Positions 16,787-24,346 of a DNA stretch of 47,949 nucleotides are shown here, piece after piece (positions within the stretch are counted from its first letter, which is position 1; every line of letters begins with the position of its first letter). This DNA is from a virus. Where the stretch lies: positions 1 through 47,949 of the IMG/VR virus record IMGVR_UViG_3300042525_000031. The stretch is one strand, 5' to 3'. The notes under the pieces are model-generated. The model made no database searches and was not told the origin of the DNA. It saw only the letters and a list, made by a program, of their open reading frames with translations. Both the position numbers and the translations under genes were made by a program.

Positions 16787-17629
16787 TTAATCCGTCTCAA
16801 CCAACGTCCAGTCAGGGGTTTCTGAGTTGTCTACCAGCGCCCAGCCAGCAGTTTGAGAATTGTTGACATTTTGCCAGTTTGCGGTCTGGCTGTCATCTAC
16901 CAATTTCCAGTAGATTGCAATTACAGACCCAACAGAACCTGTAGCCTGAACCCCAGTTAAAGCAAACGATTTGTTTAAACCAACCGTACCAACCAGCCCA
17001 GCAGCACCACTGCCTGTTATAGGGCCACCTTGAGAAAAGACAACAGTGTTAACTGCACCCGAAGCCACAACGCCGGTCAATGCTATAGAAATAGCGGGGC
17101 TTACTGTTCCAACTGAACCTATAGCTTCGTCGCCAAATGTTGCGTCAGACTCGTTGTATATGACCGTACCAGCAAGACCAGAAGCCCCAACTCCTGTTAA
17201 CGCAACTTCTTGGCTTTGTGTAACAGTCCCGACCGCTCCTGCGGCTGACACCCCTGTTATGGCGAATATCTTTTCTGGGGTCAGCGTACCCGCAAACCCA
17301 CTGGCGTGAACTCCGGCTATTAACGGGAAATTTGTCTCATCTACAGCACCAACATCTGCGTTGGACAAAACACCAGTCAAAGCAACAGATATGCTTTGTA
17401 CAACCGTCCCAGCACTGCCCGATGCCTCTACGCCTGTTACTGCTTGAGAATTTAAGGCGACAACCGTACCTACACTGCCTGTCGCCAATACACCTGACAG
17501 AGCAAATTCTTTACCCGCTACAACTGTTCCAACATCCCCAGTCGCGGCTACGCCCGTCAGGGCAACGACGACTACATTTTCGCCAAGAGCGGCATAAGGT
17601 GACTGGGCGTATGCGGATATACCAAACAT
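16787..17629 (-). CDS. Eleven-repeat beta-solenoid-like fibre protein
   Basis: 280 aa. After an N-terminal SAYAQSPYAALGE segment, residues about 23-242 consist of eleven tandem 20-residue units of the form x-A-L-T-G-V-x-A-S-G-x-V-G-T-V-xxxxx. The Gly-Thr-Val and Gly-Val positions are nearly invariant. The last 38 residues are a different short repeat (WKLVDDSQTAN, WQNVNNSQTAG, WALVDNSETPD). The strict period suggests a beta-solenoid or triple beta-helix shaft. Units 4, 8 and 10 are the most diverged. It is probably part of a fibre or decoration. The family name is not known to me. Confidence 0.7.
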   Translation of the reverse strand: MFGISAYAQSPYAALGENVVVVALTGVAATGDVGTVVAGKEFALSGVLATGSVGTVVALNSQAVTGVEASGSAGTVVQSISVALTGVLSNADVGAVDETNFPLIAGVHASGFAGTLTPEKIFAITGVSAAGAVGTVTQSQEVALTGVGASGLAGTVIYNESDATFGDEAIGSVGTVSPAISIALTGVVASGAVNTVVFSQGGPITGSGAAGLVGTVGLNKSFALTGVQATGSVGSVIAIYWKLVDDSQTANWQNVNNSQTAGWALVDNSETPDWTLVETD

Positions 17630-17654
17630 GGTCTACGGCCTGCGCCGCCTCCGC

Positions 17655-18131
17655 TTAGGTTGTGGCTAAACGCAACAAAGCCGTTGAAGTTGTGTCTGCT
17701 GGCATGGTCAAGGTAAAAGTTCCGGCACTGATAGTTTGTGAACCAAACGTATGGACAGAAACCGCCTTGTTACTCTGAGAAGAGTTGTAAATCAACACCG
17801 CATCAAACGCTGTGGTCAAAGTCACAGAGGTGTAGACCAAGCTAGCAGAAGGCGTAAAAAACGCCACGCCCGCCGTAGCAGATGCGTTTGTTGCCGTAGG
17901 AGGGTTTGCTATTGTTACCGTTATGCCACCTGCGGTGTACCCAGCACCAGAGACTTCTCCGGTTGTAGTGTATGCAGTGGTCGATGCGTTAATGGTAGCT
18001 GATGCCAAAAACAAAGCTGCTTTAAACGTATCAGCGGCAGATGTGCCACGGGTTGGCGCAGTGCCGAAGTTGTGAGTTGCTGTCATCAACTCGCCCATGA
18101 ACGAGGTACACATTGATTGGGTATTTGCCAC
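17655..18131 (-). CDS. Beta-sandwich virion protein, paralogue of 18334-18756
   Basis: 158 aa. It shares with the protein at 18334-18756 the order TFKAALF / TAYTTTGEVSGAGYTAGGIT / FDAVLIYNSSQSNKAV / TFTLTMPADTTSTALLRL. The two are diverged tandem copies separated by a 63-aa gene. It is likely a tail or head decoration protein. Confidence 0.65.
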   Translation of the reverse strand: MANTQSMCTSFMGELMTATHNFGTAPTRGTSAADTFKAALFLASATINASTTAYTTTGEVSGAGYTAGGITVTIANPPTATNASATAGVAFFTPSASLVYTSVTLTTAFDAVLIYNSSQSNKAVSVHTFGSQTISAGTFTLTMPADTTSTALLRLATT

Positions 18132-18142
18132 TTGGATTCTCC

Positions 18143-18334
18143 TTAAAACGAAGCTGCTCTGCCGCCAGCAAATGTTGGGGGCTTTTTCAAAGTTACATGC
18201 GCGGAACGGTGGACAAGTTCTCCGTCCAACCAGTACTCAACCCATGTGGTGTGTTCATTGTCATTATCGACTGTACCTTCCCGCTTTTCAAGCAGAGAAT
18301 CGTCCATTTCGCCTTTGGTTGTAGTTACTAGCAT
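18143..18334 (-). CDS. Small acidic-basic protein between two paralogues
   Basis: 63 aa. MLVTTTKGEMDDSLLEKREG is followed by TTWVEYWLDGELVHRSAHVT. It shares one base with the next upstream gene at 18334. The family was not recognised. Location between two related virion genes suggests a structural accessory role. Confidence 0.55.
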   Translation of the reverse strand: MLVTTTKGEMDDSLLEKREGTVDNDNEHTTWVEYWLDGELVHRSAHVTLKKPPTFAGGRAASF

Positions 18335-18756
18335 TACACGATCCTTATGAGTGCTGACGTGCTGGTGTTTGCAGGCATCGTCACGGTGAATGAGGTGGTT
18401 GATGTTTTGTTGTTGCCAAAGTCAAGGACGCAAACAGCGCCATTGTCTCCGGCTTTGTAGATCAACGCGCCACGGGCTGTGATCGCGCCTGTCCATGACG
18501 GAGAAGAAAAAGTCACGTATGTCACGCTGCCGGACGCTGTTGTTTGAGAAGACACTGTAGTGGTGACGATCTCTCCGCCTGCCACGTAGTTACCGCCTGA
18601 TGCCTCACCAGTGGTTGTGTAGGCTGTGGTTGTCTCGTCCAATGTTGCATCGTTAGTGTACAGAGCCAGTCGGAACGTATCCGAGGTCAAGTTAATTGAC
18701 CCGTTTGCCAGCCCTGCCCGCAGCGTATTGCAAGAGAAGTTGCCTTGAAAAGCCAT
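18334..18756 (-). CDS. Beta-sandwich virion protein, paralogue of 17655-18131
   Basis: 140 aa. Conserved blocks are TFRLALYTND, TAYTTTGEASGGNYVAGGEI, TARGALIYKAGDNGAVCVLD and TTSFTVTMPANTSTSALIRI. The same blocks occur in the same order in the downstream paralogue. It starts on the base where the upstream adaptor gene ends. Structural role by context. Confidence 0.68.
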   Translation of the reverse strand: MAFQGNFSCNTLRAGLANGSINLTSDTFRLALYTNDATLDETTTAYTTTGEASGGNYVAGGEIVTTTVSSQTTASGSVTYVTFSSPSWTGAITARGALIYKAGDNGAVCVLDFGNNKTSTTSFTVTMPANTSTSALIRIV

Positions 18757-19472
18757 CAGGTCACCGCCTGTCTAAACTGACCGCTTCTATAACTATCGGA
18801 TCGCTCCATGCCATCGCCCAGACGTTTCGCCAACGCAAGTGCTTCTTTGAACTTGGTGTCGTACAACGTGATGATGTCTTGCTCACCTTTCATAAAAGTG
18901 TAAGCCTCTACCAATGAGCCGTACAGCAAAACGGAATCAAAGTTGTCACCCAACCATGTTGTGGTCGCGGTGGTGATGGATTCTGGGTAGTAATAGTAGT
19001 GAAGCTCAACGTAATACGCCGCATCAGGCGTTGGGCCAAGGATAATTGACAATTCGTTGGTGATCGCAGAACTGACAATCGTCGGGCCAAATAACGCATA
19101 GTATTTTGGAACACCTTTGTCGTTTGGCGCAGGGTACGCCTGACGGATGAAATTCACATCCTTGTTGAGTAAATACTCAAACGTGCCAGTATCCAAGTTT
19201 CCACCAACAACACCTGTCACCAATGCCAAAGAATACACAGACAAAAAGTCATTTGGCAAAGACACGTACTTATTGCTTGACGTGATCGCTGTGTACTGAT
19301 TCTTGCGAAGCGACGGGAACTGAACCGAGTTGTAAATGCGCTGCTCAGCCTGCTGAATGAACCGATTGATCTGAGCGGTTGAGTTCTCAGTCGATCCATC
19401 AGCAAGGTATACAGGGGGAAACTGATTCTCCGTGTATGACTGAATGGCAGTTACAAGCTGGCTGTAGTTCAC
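18756..19472 (-). CDS. Head-tail adaptor-like protein
   Basis: 238 aa, mainly helical with a beta insert. Features are INRFIQQAEQRIYNSVQFPS, YVSLPNDFLSVYSLALV, YYVELHYYYYPESI and a helical end (GEQDIITLYDTKFKEALALA). It resembles the phage adaptor family recently annotated as DUF6682. I give that label from memory. It would sit between portal or neck and tail. It overlaps the next small gene by 4 bp. Confidence 0.65.
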   Translation of the reverse strand: MNYSQLVTAIQSYTENQFPPVYLADGSTENSTAQINRFIQQAEQRIYNSVQFPSLRKNQYTAITSSNKYVSLPNDFLSVYSLALVTGVVGGNLDTGTFEYLLNKDVNFIRQAYPAPNDKGVPKYYALFGPTIVSSAITNELSIILGPTPDAAYYVELHYYYYPESITTATTTWLGDNFDSVLLYGSLVEAYTFMKGEQDIITLYDTKFKEALALAKRLGDGMERSDSYRSGQFRQAVT

Positions 19473-19669
19473 GCCATTGGCCCCCGCGCCATCACGCCTT
19501 TAGTAGCCGCGCCAGTGCCACGGATTTTGATACCAGTGGTTTTGGTAGGCTTGTAGTCATTGCTGTGAGCATTTGCCTCAGAGACGTTTAGGTCTTTCAT
19601 GTATTTTTTATTGTCAGCCTCGCCAACAACAACGCTTGGAACTATTTTTGGTTTTTTGTAATCAACCAT
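19469..19669 (-). CDS. Small basic protein
   Basis: 66 aa: MVDYKKPKIVPSVVVGEADN then YMKDLNVSEANAHSND and a Gly/Ala-rich basic end. It lies between adaptor and neck genes with a 4-bp overlap. The family was not recognised. It may be a minor structural protein. Confidence 0.55.
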   Translation of the reverse strand: MVDYKKPKIVPSVVVGEADNKKYMKDLNVSEANAHSNDYKPTKTTGIKIRGTGAATKGVMARGPMA

Positions 19670-19670
19670 C

Positions 19671-19835
19671 TTAGCCTCCGCGACCAGAAGAGCGTTGGTT
19701 CATGACCTTCGCCATGTTGCGACCATACTTGAGCATGTTGGCGTTTGTTTTGCCGCCAGCCGCCATTTTGTGCATACGCTTTTCGTGGGACTTAACTGCT
19801 TTGCCCGCGATCTTTTTTACCTGTTTCGTGTCCAT
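19671..19835 (-). CDS. Very small basic protein
   Basis: 54 aa. ATG at 19835, TAA at 19671-19673. Sequence features: MDTKQVKKIAGKAVKSHEKR, then AAGGKTNANMLKYGRNMAKV and a Gly/Arg end. About a quarter of residues are Lys or Arg. It fills the gap between two firm genes with only one base to the downstream start. The composition matches the other small Lys-rich proteins of this head-neck region. Possible DNA- or capsid-lumen-associated protein; function unknown. Confidence 0.6.
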   Translation of the reverse strand: MDTKQVKKIAGKAVKSHEKRMHKMAAGGKTNANMLKYGRNMAKVMNQRSSGRGG

Positions 19836-19845
19836 GTTTAAACTC

Positions 19846-20271
19846 CTAAGTTACGCTTACCGTGACTGTACCAAGTTCCACCGCTAAAACCAAATTATTT
19901 GGAGTCAAAGCAGCATCAAAAAACGCCGCCCCACCCACTGGGTTCCAGCCCCACTGAAAGATTCGACTACCACCCTCCACTGTCCCAGTACCCAATGGGC
20001 CTGTACCAGTTGGGACAATCTGCAACCCGCTTGTTCCTGACAACACATAGCTGCGGTCAGGACGAGGATTCCTTAAAGCCTGTGGGTCGTCCACCGGAAA
20101 CATACCCAACTGCAACTGTGGTTGGTCAGGATCCCAACAGGCCGGGCAAACCAACAGGTTGTAGTTCTTGGTCTTGATGATCTCCGTCTTCAAGATGTTG
20201 AGCTTGAACCGCTGATCGCAGCGATCACACTGCGCAATCGCGTGCTTACCACTGGCAAACCTGTTGCCCAC
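19846..20271 (-). CDS. Zinc-ribbon structural protein
   Basis: 141 aa. Two CxxC pairs (C15-x2-C18 in QCDRCDQRF and C42-x2-C45 in VCPACWD) form a likely zinc ribbon at the N-terminus. The C-terminal half is beta-rich (VLSGTSGLQIVPTGTGPLGT, NNLVLAVELGTVTVSV). It sits between the neck protein and small adaptor genes, so a connector role is plausible. Confidence 0.6.
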   Translation of the reverse strand: MGNRFASGKHAIAQCDRCDQRFKLNILKTEIIKTKNYNLLVCPACWDPDQPQLQLGMFPVDDPQALRNPRPDRSYVLSGTSGLQIVPTGTGPLGTGTVEGGSRIFQWGWNPVGGAAFFDAALTPNNLVLAVELGTVTVSVT

Positions 20272-20273
20272 TG

Positions 20274-21200
20274 TTACCTCCCAATGTAGGTTTGGCGGGG
20301 AACAAGCCTCAAGGCAGCTTTCTCATGGTCTTCGTACGCCGCAAGCTCCCAAGCCTCGTCATACTGCTGTTTCAGGAATCCAAGACGTTCTGCGCCAGTG
20401 GGAATCTTTCCGGCGATGTAATACGACAACCCCGCAGCCATACAAGGCAGGAAGCGGAAAGGAACGTCCATGACGTTTACACCCCCACCAGCGTCTTGGG
20501 TGCGGCGTAGACGCCAATACACCAATTGGTAGGTCTGTGCGTTGTCCGGTGTGGGCCAGACGGTTACAGCGGGAACCTGCTCCCAATACACGGTCGCATT
20601 GTCCGCATGGCTTGCCGCCGTGGTGTTTTGCTGCCCACGGAAGCAGTTGTACAGGACATTCCCGTCAATGTATCCATAGTTGATGATCTCATTGTCAATC
20701 TTGACAAACCCGGCGGCTGGAAGCCCCACCACGGAGTCCAACGTAATCTGGGTAACTGTGCTGTTAATTGCACCGTCTAGGGTTAACCCTGTCGTTGATG
20801 TTTGCCCGTTGTAGCGTTGAATCCAAATCTGAATGGGTCTGGCCTGCGTAATCTTGTTGGGGATTGTGGCGTAGGTAGAAACGCTGATACGAGTGATGGT
20901 CAGATCAGCCTGAGTTGAGGCGATGTTTCCGCCAGTACGGATGACATGCTCCAAGAGGTCAATGGTGTCGTTGGGCAGAGGGTAGGTGTTCTGACCCTGA
21001 ACCAAGTCAATTGTGCCAGTCTCAATTGTCCACAGATTGATACCACGGTTGGCCCAATCAGCAAACATGATGTTTAAACTGCGTCTGGCTGTACGTAGGT
21101 CATACCCGGTACGCAACTCACCACCGGCGCGTTCAAACGCTTCCTCGACCAACTCGGTGAGGTCTAGGTTAAAGCTTGATGCACCAGAGGTATTTGCCAT
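20274..21200 (-). CDS. Neck / tail accessory protein (P22 gp4-like) with inserted module
   Basis: 308 aa. The N-terminal helices (LDLTELVEEAFERAGGELRT, DLRTARRSLNIMFADWANRG, NLWTIE) and the block TYPLPNDTIDLLEHVIR are typical of the gp4-like tail accessory factor that joins portal to tail. The C-terminus has VYWRLRRTQDAG, VPFRFLPCMAAGLSYYIAGK and helices. Between about 140 and 205 a beta module (INSTVTQITLDS ... ASHADNATVYW) is inserted. A relative of it lies in the nozzle-like protein. The call is good at family level. Confidence 0.75.
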   Translation of the reverse strand: MANTSGASSFNLDLTELVEEAFERAGGELRTGYDLRTARRSLNIMFADWANRGINLWTIETGTIDLVQGQNTYPLPNDTIDLLEHVIRTGGNIASTQADLTITRISVSTYATIPNKITQARPIQIWIQRYNGQTSTTGLTLDGAINSTVTQITLDSVVGLPAAGFVKIDNEIINYGYIDGNVLYNCFRGQQNTTAASHADNATVYWEQVPAVTVWPTPDNAQTYQLVYWRLRRTQDAGGGVNVMDVPFRFLPCMAAGLSYYIAGKIPTGAERLGFLKQQYDEAWELAAYEDHEKAALRLVPRQTYIGR

Positions 21201-21439
21201 TATCTAAACCCTGCTGTTTTCTTTGCAATATTCTTTGGTTGTGCCACGAACTGTTTTCCCTTGGCCTTGCCCGCCCGCTTTGCACGGGTTGTAGCGGCAT
21301 ACTCCGCTGGGCTTAGACTTTTGATCGCGGCCTCTGGGAGATACCGCTCACCCGTTTTGGATGAGGGTTTACCCGACTTGGTTCGCCATTTCTGGTCGCC
21401 CCAAGATTTCAAGGATTGTTGCGGTGCTTTAAGAGACAT
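21200..21439 (-). CDS. Small basic protein (DUF5872-like)
   Basis: 79 aa, strongly basic. Motifs SWGDQKWRTKSGKPSSKTGE, RYLPEAAIKSLSPAEYAATT and GKQFVAQPKNIAKKT match a small family I recall as DUF5872. The function is unknown. It is encoded between the endonuclease VII and the neck protein with short overlaps (11 bp and 1 bp), so it is co-expressed with head-completion genes. Confidence 0.6.
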   Translation of the reverse strand: MSLKAPQQSLKSWGDQKWRTKSGKPSSKTGERYLPEAAIKSLSPAEYAATTRAKRAGKAKGKQFVAQPKNIAKKTAGFR

Positions 21440-21896
21440 TTTCTACCTCTTGTATTTTGGCAGAGATTAAATAGTCTTTTGCTTTTTGCAGCAAATGCTC
21501 ACTGTCCCCCAATAACCCAAGCCCACGATTGCAATTCGGGCAAAGTAGCCCACGAACTCTTCCTGTAACATGGTCATGGTCAATACACAACCAGCTAAAT
21601 TTTTCTTCTGGCTCACTGCAAATTGCGCAGCAGCCGTGTTGGGCTTCATACAAAACATCGTACATTTCTTGAGTTGCCCCTCGACGCTTGAGTCGTCGAT
21701 TTGCTACCACCCAATTTTTTCTACGCCAATCATTGATATGGTCTCTATTTTGTACAGCCCATTCTTGCCGTTTGGCCTGCATACACAGCTTACATTGCGA
21801 CTTATGTAGATGTGACAATTTACCGCCACGGCTAAAAAACTCCGTCAAAGGTTTTTCTTGTTTACATCCAGTACAAGTTTTAATCACGATAGCCAC
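21429..21896 (-). CDS. Recombination endonuclease VII-like nuclease
   Basis: 155 aa. An N-terminal zinc ribbon (C8, C11, C35, C38) is followed by the endonuclease VII HNH-type core: C90-x2-C93, the catalytic IDHDHVTGRVRGLLCPNCNR with D106-H107-D108-H109, C119, C122 and N123. The end is GLGLLGDSEHLLQKAKDYL. This family resolves Holliday and other branched DNA before packaging in T4. Here it lies within the head-neck gene block, overlapping both neighbours. That favours a role in packaging over a free homing nuclease. Confidence 0.88.
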   Translation of the reverse strand: MAIVIKTCTGCKQEKPLTEFFSRGGKLSHLHKSQCKLCMQAKRQEWAVQNRDHINDWRRKNWVVANRRLKRRGATQEMYDVLYEAQHGCCAICSEPEEKFSWLCIDHDHVTGRVRGLLCPNCNRGLGLLGDSEHLLQKAKDYLISAKIQEVENVS

Positions 21897-22158
21897 CGCC
21901 TGCTGCTTTATATTTTTTAGCTACAAGTTGACTTTTTCTTGCCGACCACTGACCTGCACCTGTACCGTGGGTAGCTGCCGCCTTGACCTGAGCCACAATC
22001 CGCTTACGCAAGCTTGGCTTGGTGTAGTTGCCAGCGGCGTTGACCTTACCGCCCTCTGCATACATGTCTACGTCTTGCGGTTTGTCTTTGCGGCGGACAG
22101 TCTTCTTCCCCGGCATCTTGGACGGGTTAATGTCCCCCATGCCGCGAGAAGCCATCAT
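21880..22158 (-). CDS. Small basic protein with WSARK-GGGYR end
   Basis: 92 aa from ATG 22158 (22155 also possible); the frame extending to 22197 overlaps a real gene. Features: MASRGMGDINPSKMPGKKTV, YAEGGKVNAAGNYTKPSLRK, GQWSARKSQLVAKKYKAAGG. It is strongly basic. Similar small proteins occur in head regions of environmental phages; role unknown. It begins inside the TGATG junction with the preceding gene. Confidence 0.6.
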   Translation of the reverse strand: MMASRGMGDINPSKMPGKKTVRRKDKPQDVDMYAEGGKVNAAGNYTKPSLRKRIVAQVKAAATHGTGAGQWSARKSQLVAKKYKAAGGGYRD

Positions 22159-22400
22159 CAGATTATCTTCCCACGGGTCTTGCCTTTGACAGCACAACCA
22201 TCAGCACGGCTGGAGGCTGAACCGCCCTTGGCCATGTTTTTAATTTTGTACGCTGCTTCAGTCTTCTTCTGCGTATTGGCTTCTTCCTTCTGAGCGTCCA
22301 TTTTTTTGATGTCTTCAGAAGTCATAGAGTCCTCATACGTAGTACCGGGACGGCGCGGTTTGTACGCATCCATCGTCCCTGCTTTGGTGCTGGTTGCCAT
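22158..22400 (-). CDS. Small charged protein with recurring ADGCA C-terminal tag
   Basis: 80 aa. The middle is charged and helical (SEDIKKMDAQKEEANTQKKT). The end, RADGCAVKGKTRGKII, closely resembles the C-terminus of the protein at 23065-23388 (SADGCAIQGKTKGRMI). The function is unknown. The shared tag suggests a common partner or processing signal. Confidence 0.6.
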   Translation of the reverse strand: MATSTKAGTMDAYKPRRPGTTYEDSMTSEDIKKMDAQKEEANTQKKTEAAYKIKNMAKGGSASSRADGCAVKGKTRGKII

Positions 22401-22409
22401 GACTACTCC

Positions 22410-22826
22410 TTAACAGGCTTTGCCGCCCATATTCATCTTAATCATCTTGCCTTTGGTTTTACCCTTGGACTCAATGCCACCACCTTTGGCCATTTTCTTC
22501 ATGCCGTCTTTGGCAGTGTCCATACCTTTTTTCATGGTGGGCTTGCCCATTTTTTTAGCCATGATTGCTTTCATACCGGGATTCATTTTGTTCATCATAG
22601 TGTCACCGCCTTTGTTAAAAAGTTCTGTTTTGCCCTGAAGAGTTTTGGGCTTGTTTACTTTCTGCAAATCAGGCCGCGTACGCGGCCCACCTTTAAACTC
22701 AACACCTTTGCTTGCTGCACTAAATTCTTTTGCCACCTTCTGCGAAATACCTGCTTTCTTCGCAAACGCTGGGTTGTGCGCCGCAGCGTCCATGAATTTC
22801 TTTTGTTTAAGACTTGTTGCTGGCAT
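22410..22826 (-). CDS. Lys/Met-rich small structural protein
   Basis: 138 aa from ATG 22826 (a GTG at 22829 is less likely). The N-terminus is MPATSLKQKKFMDAAAHNPA and then KVAKEFSAASKG, a helical block common in small phage head proteins. The rest is a Lys, Met and Gly-rich low-complexity region (KMGKPTMKKGMDTAKDGMKK) ending GKTKGKMIKMNMGGKAC. The start lies in an ATGA overlap with the membrane protein gene. Role unknown, possibly nucleic acid-associated. Confidence 0.6.
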   Translation of the reverse strand: MPATSLKQKKFMDAAAHNPAFAKKAGISQKVAKEFSAASKGVEFKGGPRTRPDLQKVNKPKTLQGKTELFNKGGDTMMNKMNPGMKAIMAKKMGKPTMKKGMDTAKDGMKKMAKGGGIESKGKTKGKMIKMNMGGKAC

Positions 22827-23065
22827 CACTTCCCCGCTTGAATAAGCTGGTCAATTTTTGCTTCAAGGCGGTTAAACCGCTGGTCAATGTGGTCAGTAAT
22901 TCTCTGAACCTCTGCGTTAGTTGCGTAATCACGGGCAATCTCCTCGCGTGTGATATTGAGCAGGCGCTCAATACGTTTGACATCCTCGAACTTCTCGCGG
23001 ATAAAAAACCAAAATCCACCCAAAACAGCGGACAGGGCCAACGACCAGATTGTTGCGATGTCCAT
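22826..23065 (-). CDS. Membrane-anchored coiled-coil protein
   Basis: 79 aa. One N-terminal membrane helix (IWSLALSAVLGGFWFFI, residues 5-22) is followed by a continuous amphipathic helix (IERLLNITREEIARDYATNA, RFNRLEAKIDQLIQ). It resembles small phage membrane proteins of the haemolysin XhlA or i-spanin type, but no family is assigned. It is located among head genes, not beside the lysis cassette. Confidence 0.6.
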   Translation of the reverse strand: MDIATIWSLALSAVLGGFWFFIREKFEDVKRIERLLNITREEIARDYATNAEVQRITDHIDQRFNRLEAKIDQLIQAGK

Positions 23066-23388
23066 CAGATCATCCTACCCTTTGTCTTGCCTTGGATGGC
23101 ACAACCATCAGCACTGCTGACGTATCCACCATCTGCGCAGTTCCACGCACGAAGGCTCTTGTTAATCCTCGAATCTGGATCGTTTGCGGTCTTGGCGCTG
23201 GTAAGCTTCGCTTTCATGCCTTTCATACGGGCGCAGAAAGAGTCGCGGCGACTGCCACCCTGTGGCTGAGGCGGCTTCAATCCGGGTTTCCCCGGATTTG
23301 CTGCGTTGTAGGAAGCTCGTCCTTTGGCGTTCAAGCCGCCCTTCTCGGACTTCCCCTCCTTCCTCTGCCATGCGGGAGACTTAGCCAT
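23065..23388 (-). CDS. Small basic phage protein (DUF6321-like) with ADGCA tag
   Basis: 107 aa from ATG 23388. Conserved blocks KSPAWQRKEGKSEKGGLNAK, GKPGLKPPQPQGGSRRDSFC, RMKGMKAKLTSAKTANDPDS and INKSLRAWNC match a family I recall as DUF6321, of unknown function. The C-terminus adds SSADGCAIQGKTKGRMI, also seen in the protein at 22158-22400. It overlaps the next upstream gene by 8 bp. Confidence 0.68.
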   Translation of the reverse strand: MAKSPAWQRKEGKSEKGGLNAKGRASYNAANPGKPGLKPPQPQGGSRRDSFCARMKGMKAKLTSAKTANDPDSRINKSLRAWNCADGGYVSSADGCAIQGKTKGRMI

Positions 23389-23662
23389 ACACAATCGTCA
23401 CGCCTGTGATATTAGTCACATCAACGTAAACGCCTGTGGCAAACAAAATTCCTTCGCCGGGGATGGGTAGAAGAAACGTGTTTGCCGTGCCTGCGGGGGT
23501 GTCAATTTCAAGCTTCAGTGCGCCTGTTGCGTCAGTTCCATCATAGAACTTAACCGACCCTGCGCTTGCCCCCGCAAGACCATATACAGCTTTTACACGG
23601 ACACGGTAGTCAACCGCTTGTCCGTCTGCCGTTAGTCGCGTTGACTGGACATCATATTGCAT
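23381..23662 (-). CDS. Small beta-rich virion protein
   Basis: 93 aa with alternating strands: DYRVRVKAVYGLAGASAGSV, FYDGTDATGALKLEIDTPAG, NTFLLPIPGEGILFATGVYV. This composition is typical of small head or tail decoration proteins. It lies 13 bp after another beta-rich virion gene. No named family. Confidence 0.65.
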   Translation of the reverse strand: MQYDVQSTRLTADGQAVDYRVRVKAVYGLAGASAGSVKFYDGTDATGALKLEIDTPAGTANTFLLPIPGEGILFATGVYVDVTNITGVTIVYG

Positions 23663-23675
23663 GAGCCGCTCCTAA

Positions 23676-24209
23676 TTAGGAATTTGCAAACGGTGTGGCA
23701 ACAGTACCAGAACCAAGCAAAACACCTGTGACATAGTACTTCAAAGAAGCCAAAACAGTCACGGTAATCCAAGAACCTGCTGCTCCACCAGTGGTAGTGC
23801 CGTCCAAGTTAATGACATCGTTTGCTGCTGCGGGAGCATAACCAGTGGTTGCACCAGAAGCATCGGTTGCTACCAATAACAGCGAGCCAACAAATTTATC
23901 TGTGCCGTCAGTTTTGATAGCCACGGCAGTTGCGGCGGTTTCTACAAAAAATGTGTAGGTCGTGCCAACATTGTTCAGAGTATTAGGGTCTTGACCGGGG
24001 CCGCTAGAAGTAGGGTTTGCTGTTGCGTTGATGGTTGGCAGGGTAATAATCAAAGTCGCATCGTTGGTGCGAATTACCTTACCTGCGTATGTGGCAACAT
24101 CAAGCGTAACGGTGTTTGTGCCGTTGGCAAGATTAACAACTGTATTTGGGCCTTGGGAATAGAAGCCAGCCATTGAACGGACTGGGCCTTGAAACGTAGT
24201 GCGTGCCAT
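23676..24209 (-). CDS. Beta-rich virion protein downstream of capsid gene
   Basis: 177 aa. It starts MARTTFQGPVRSMAGFYSQG and continues as Thr/Val/Ala-rich strands (YAGKVIRTNDATLIITLPTI, TTYTFFVETAATAVAIKTDG). It follows the capsid gene after a 137-bp gap that carries a terminator. This suggests decoration or minor capsid function, but there is no diagnostic motif. Confidence 0.62.
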   Translation of the reverse strand: MARTTFQGPVRSMAGFYSQGPNTVVNLANGTNTVTLDVATYAGKVIRTNDATLIITLPTINATANPTSSGPGQDPNTLNNVGTTYTFFVETAATAVAIKTDGTDKFVGSLLLVATDASGATTGYAPAAANDVINLDGTTTGGAAGSWITVTVLASLKYYVTGVLLGSGTVATPFANS

Positions 24210-24315
24210 GTTTTTTCCTTACATGCAAGTTGGGGTGTATCAATCTGCATGTCGTCAGCCGGGACTGTTTGATACACCGGAGAACCCCGGAATGGTTGCA
24301 ATATACACCAAAAGA

Positions 24316-24338
24316 AAAGGGGGCACAAGGCCCCCTTT
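24316..24338 (-). terminator. Intrinsic terminator after the major capsid gene
   Basis: A 9-bp stem (AAAGGGGGC at 24316-24324 with its complement at 24330-24338, 5-nt loop). On the minus strand it is followed by the T-rich run TTTTCTTTTGG. It lies 9 bp after the capsid stop, so it would end or attenuate capsid transcripts before the lower-expressed genes. Confidence 0.75.
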
Positions 24339-24346
24339 CCGGTTTA

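Noticed and set aside
21688-22293. 201-codon plus-strand frame opposite head genes
   Set aside because: Antisense shadow of the endonuclease VII and small basic genes; no SD and Cys/Phe/Leu-rich composition.
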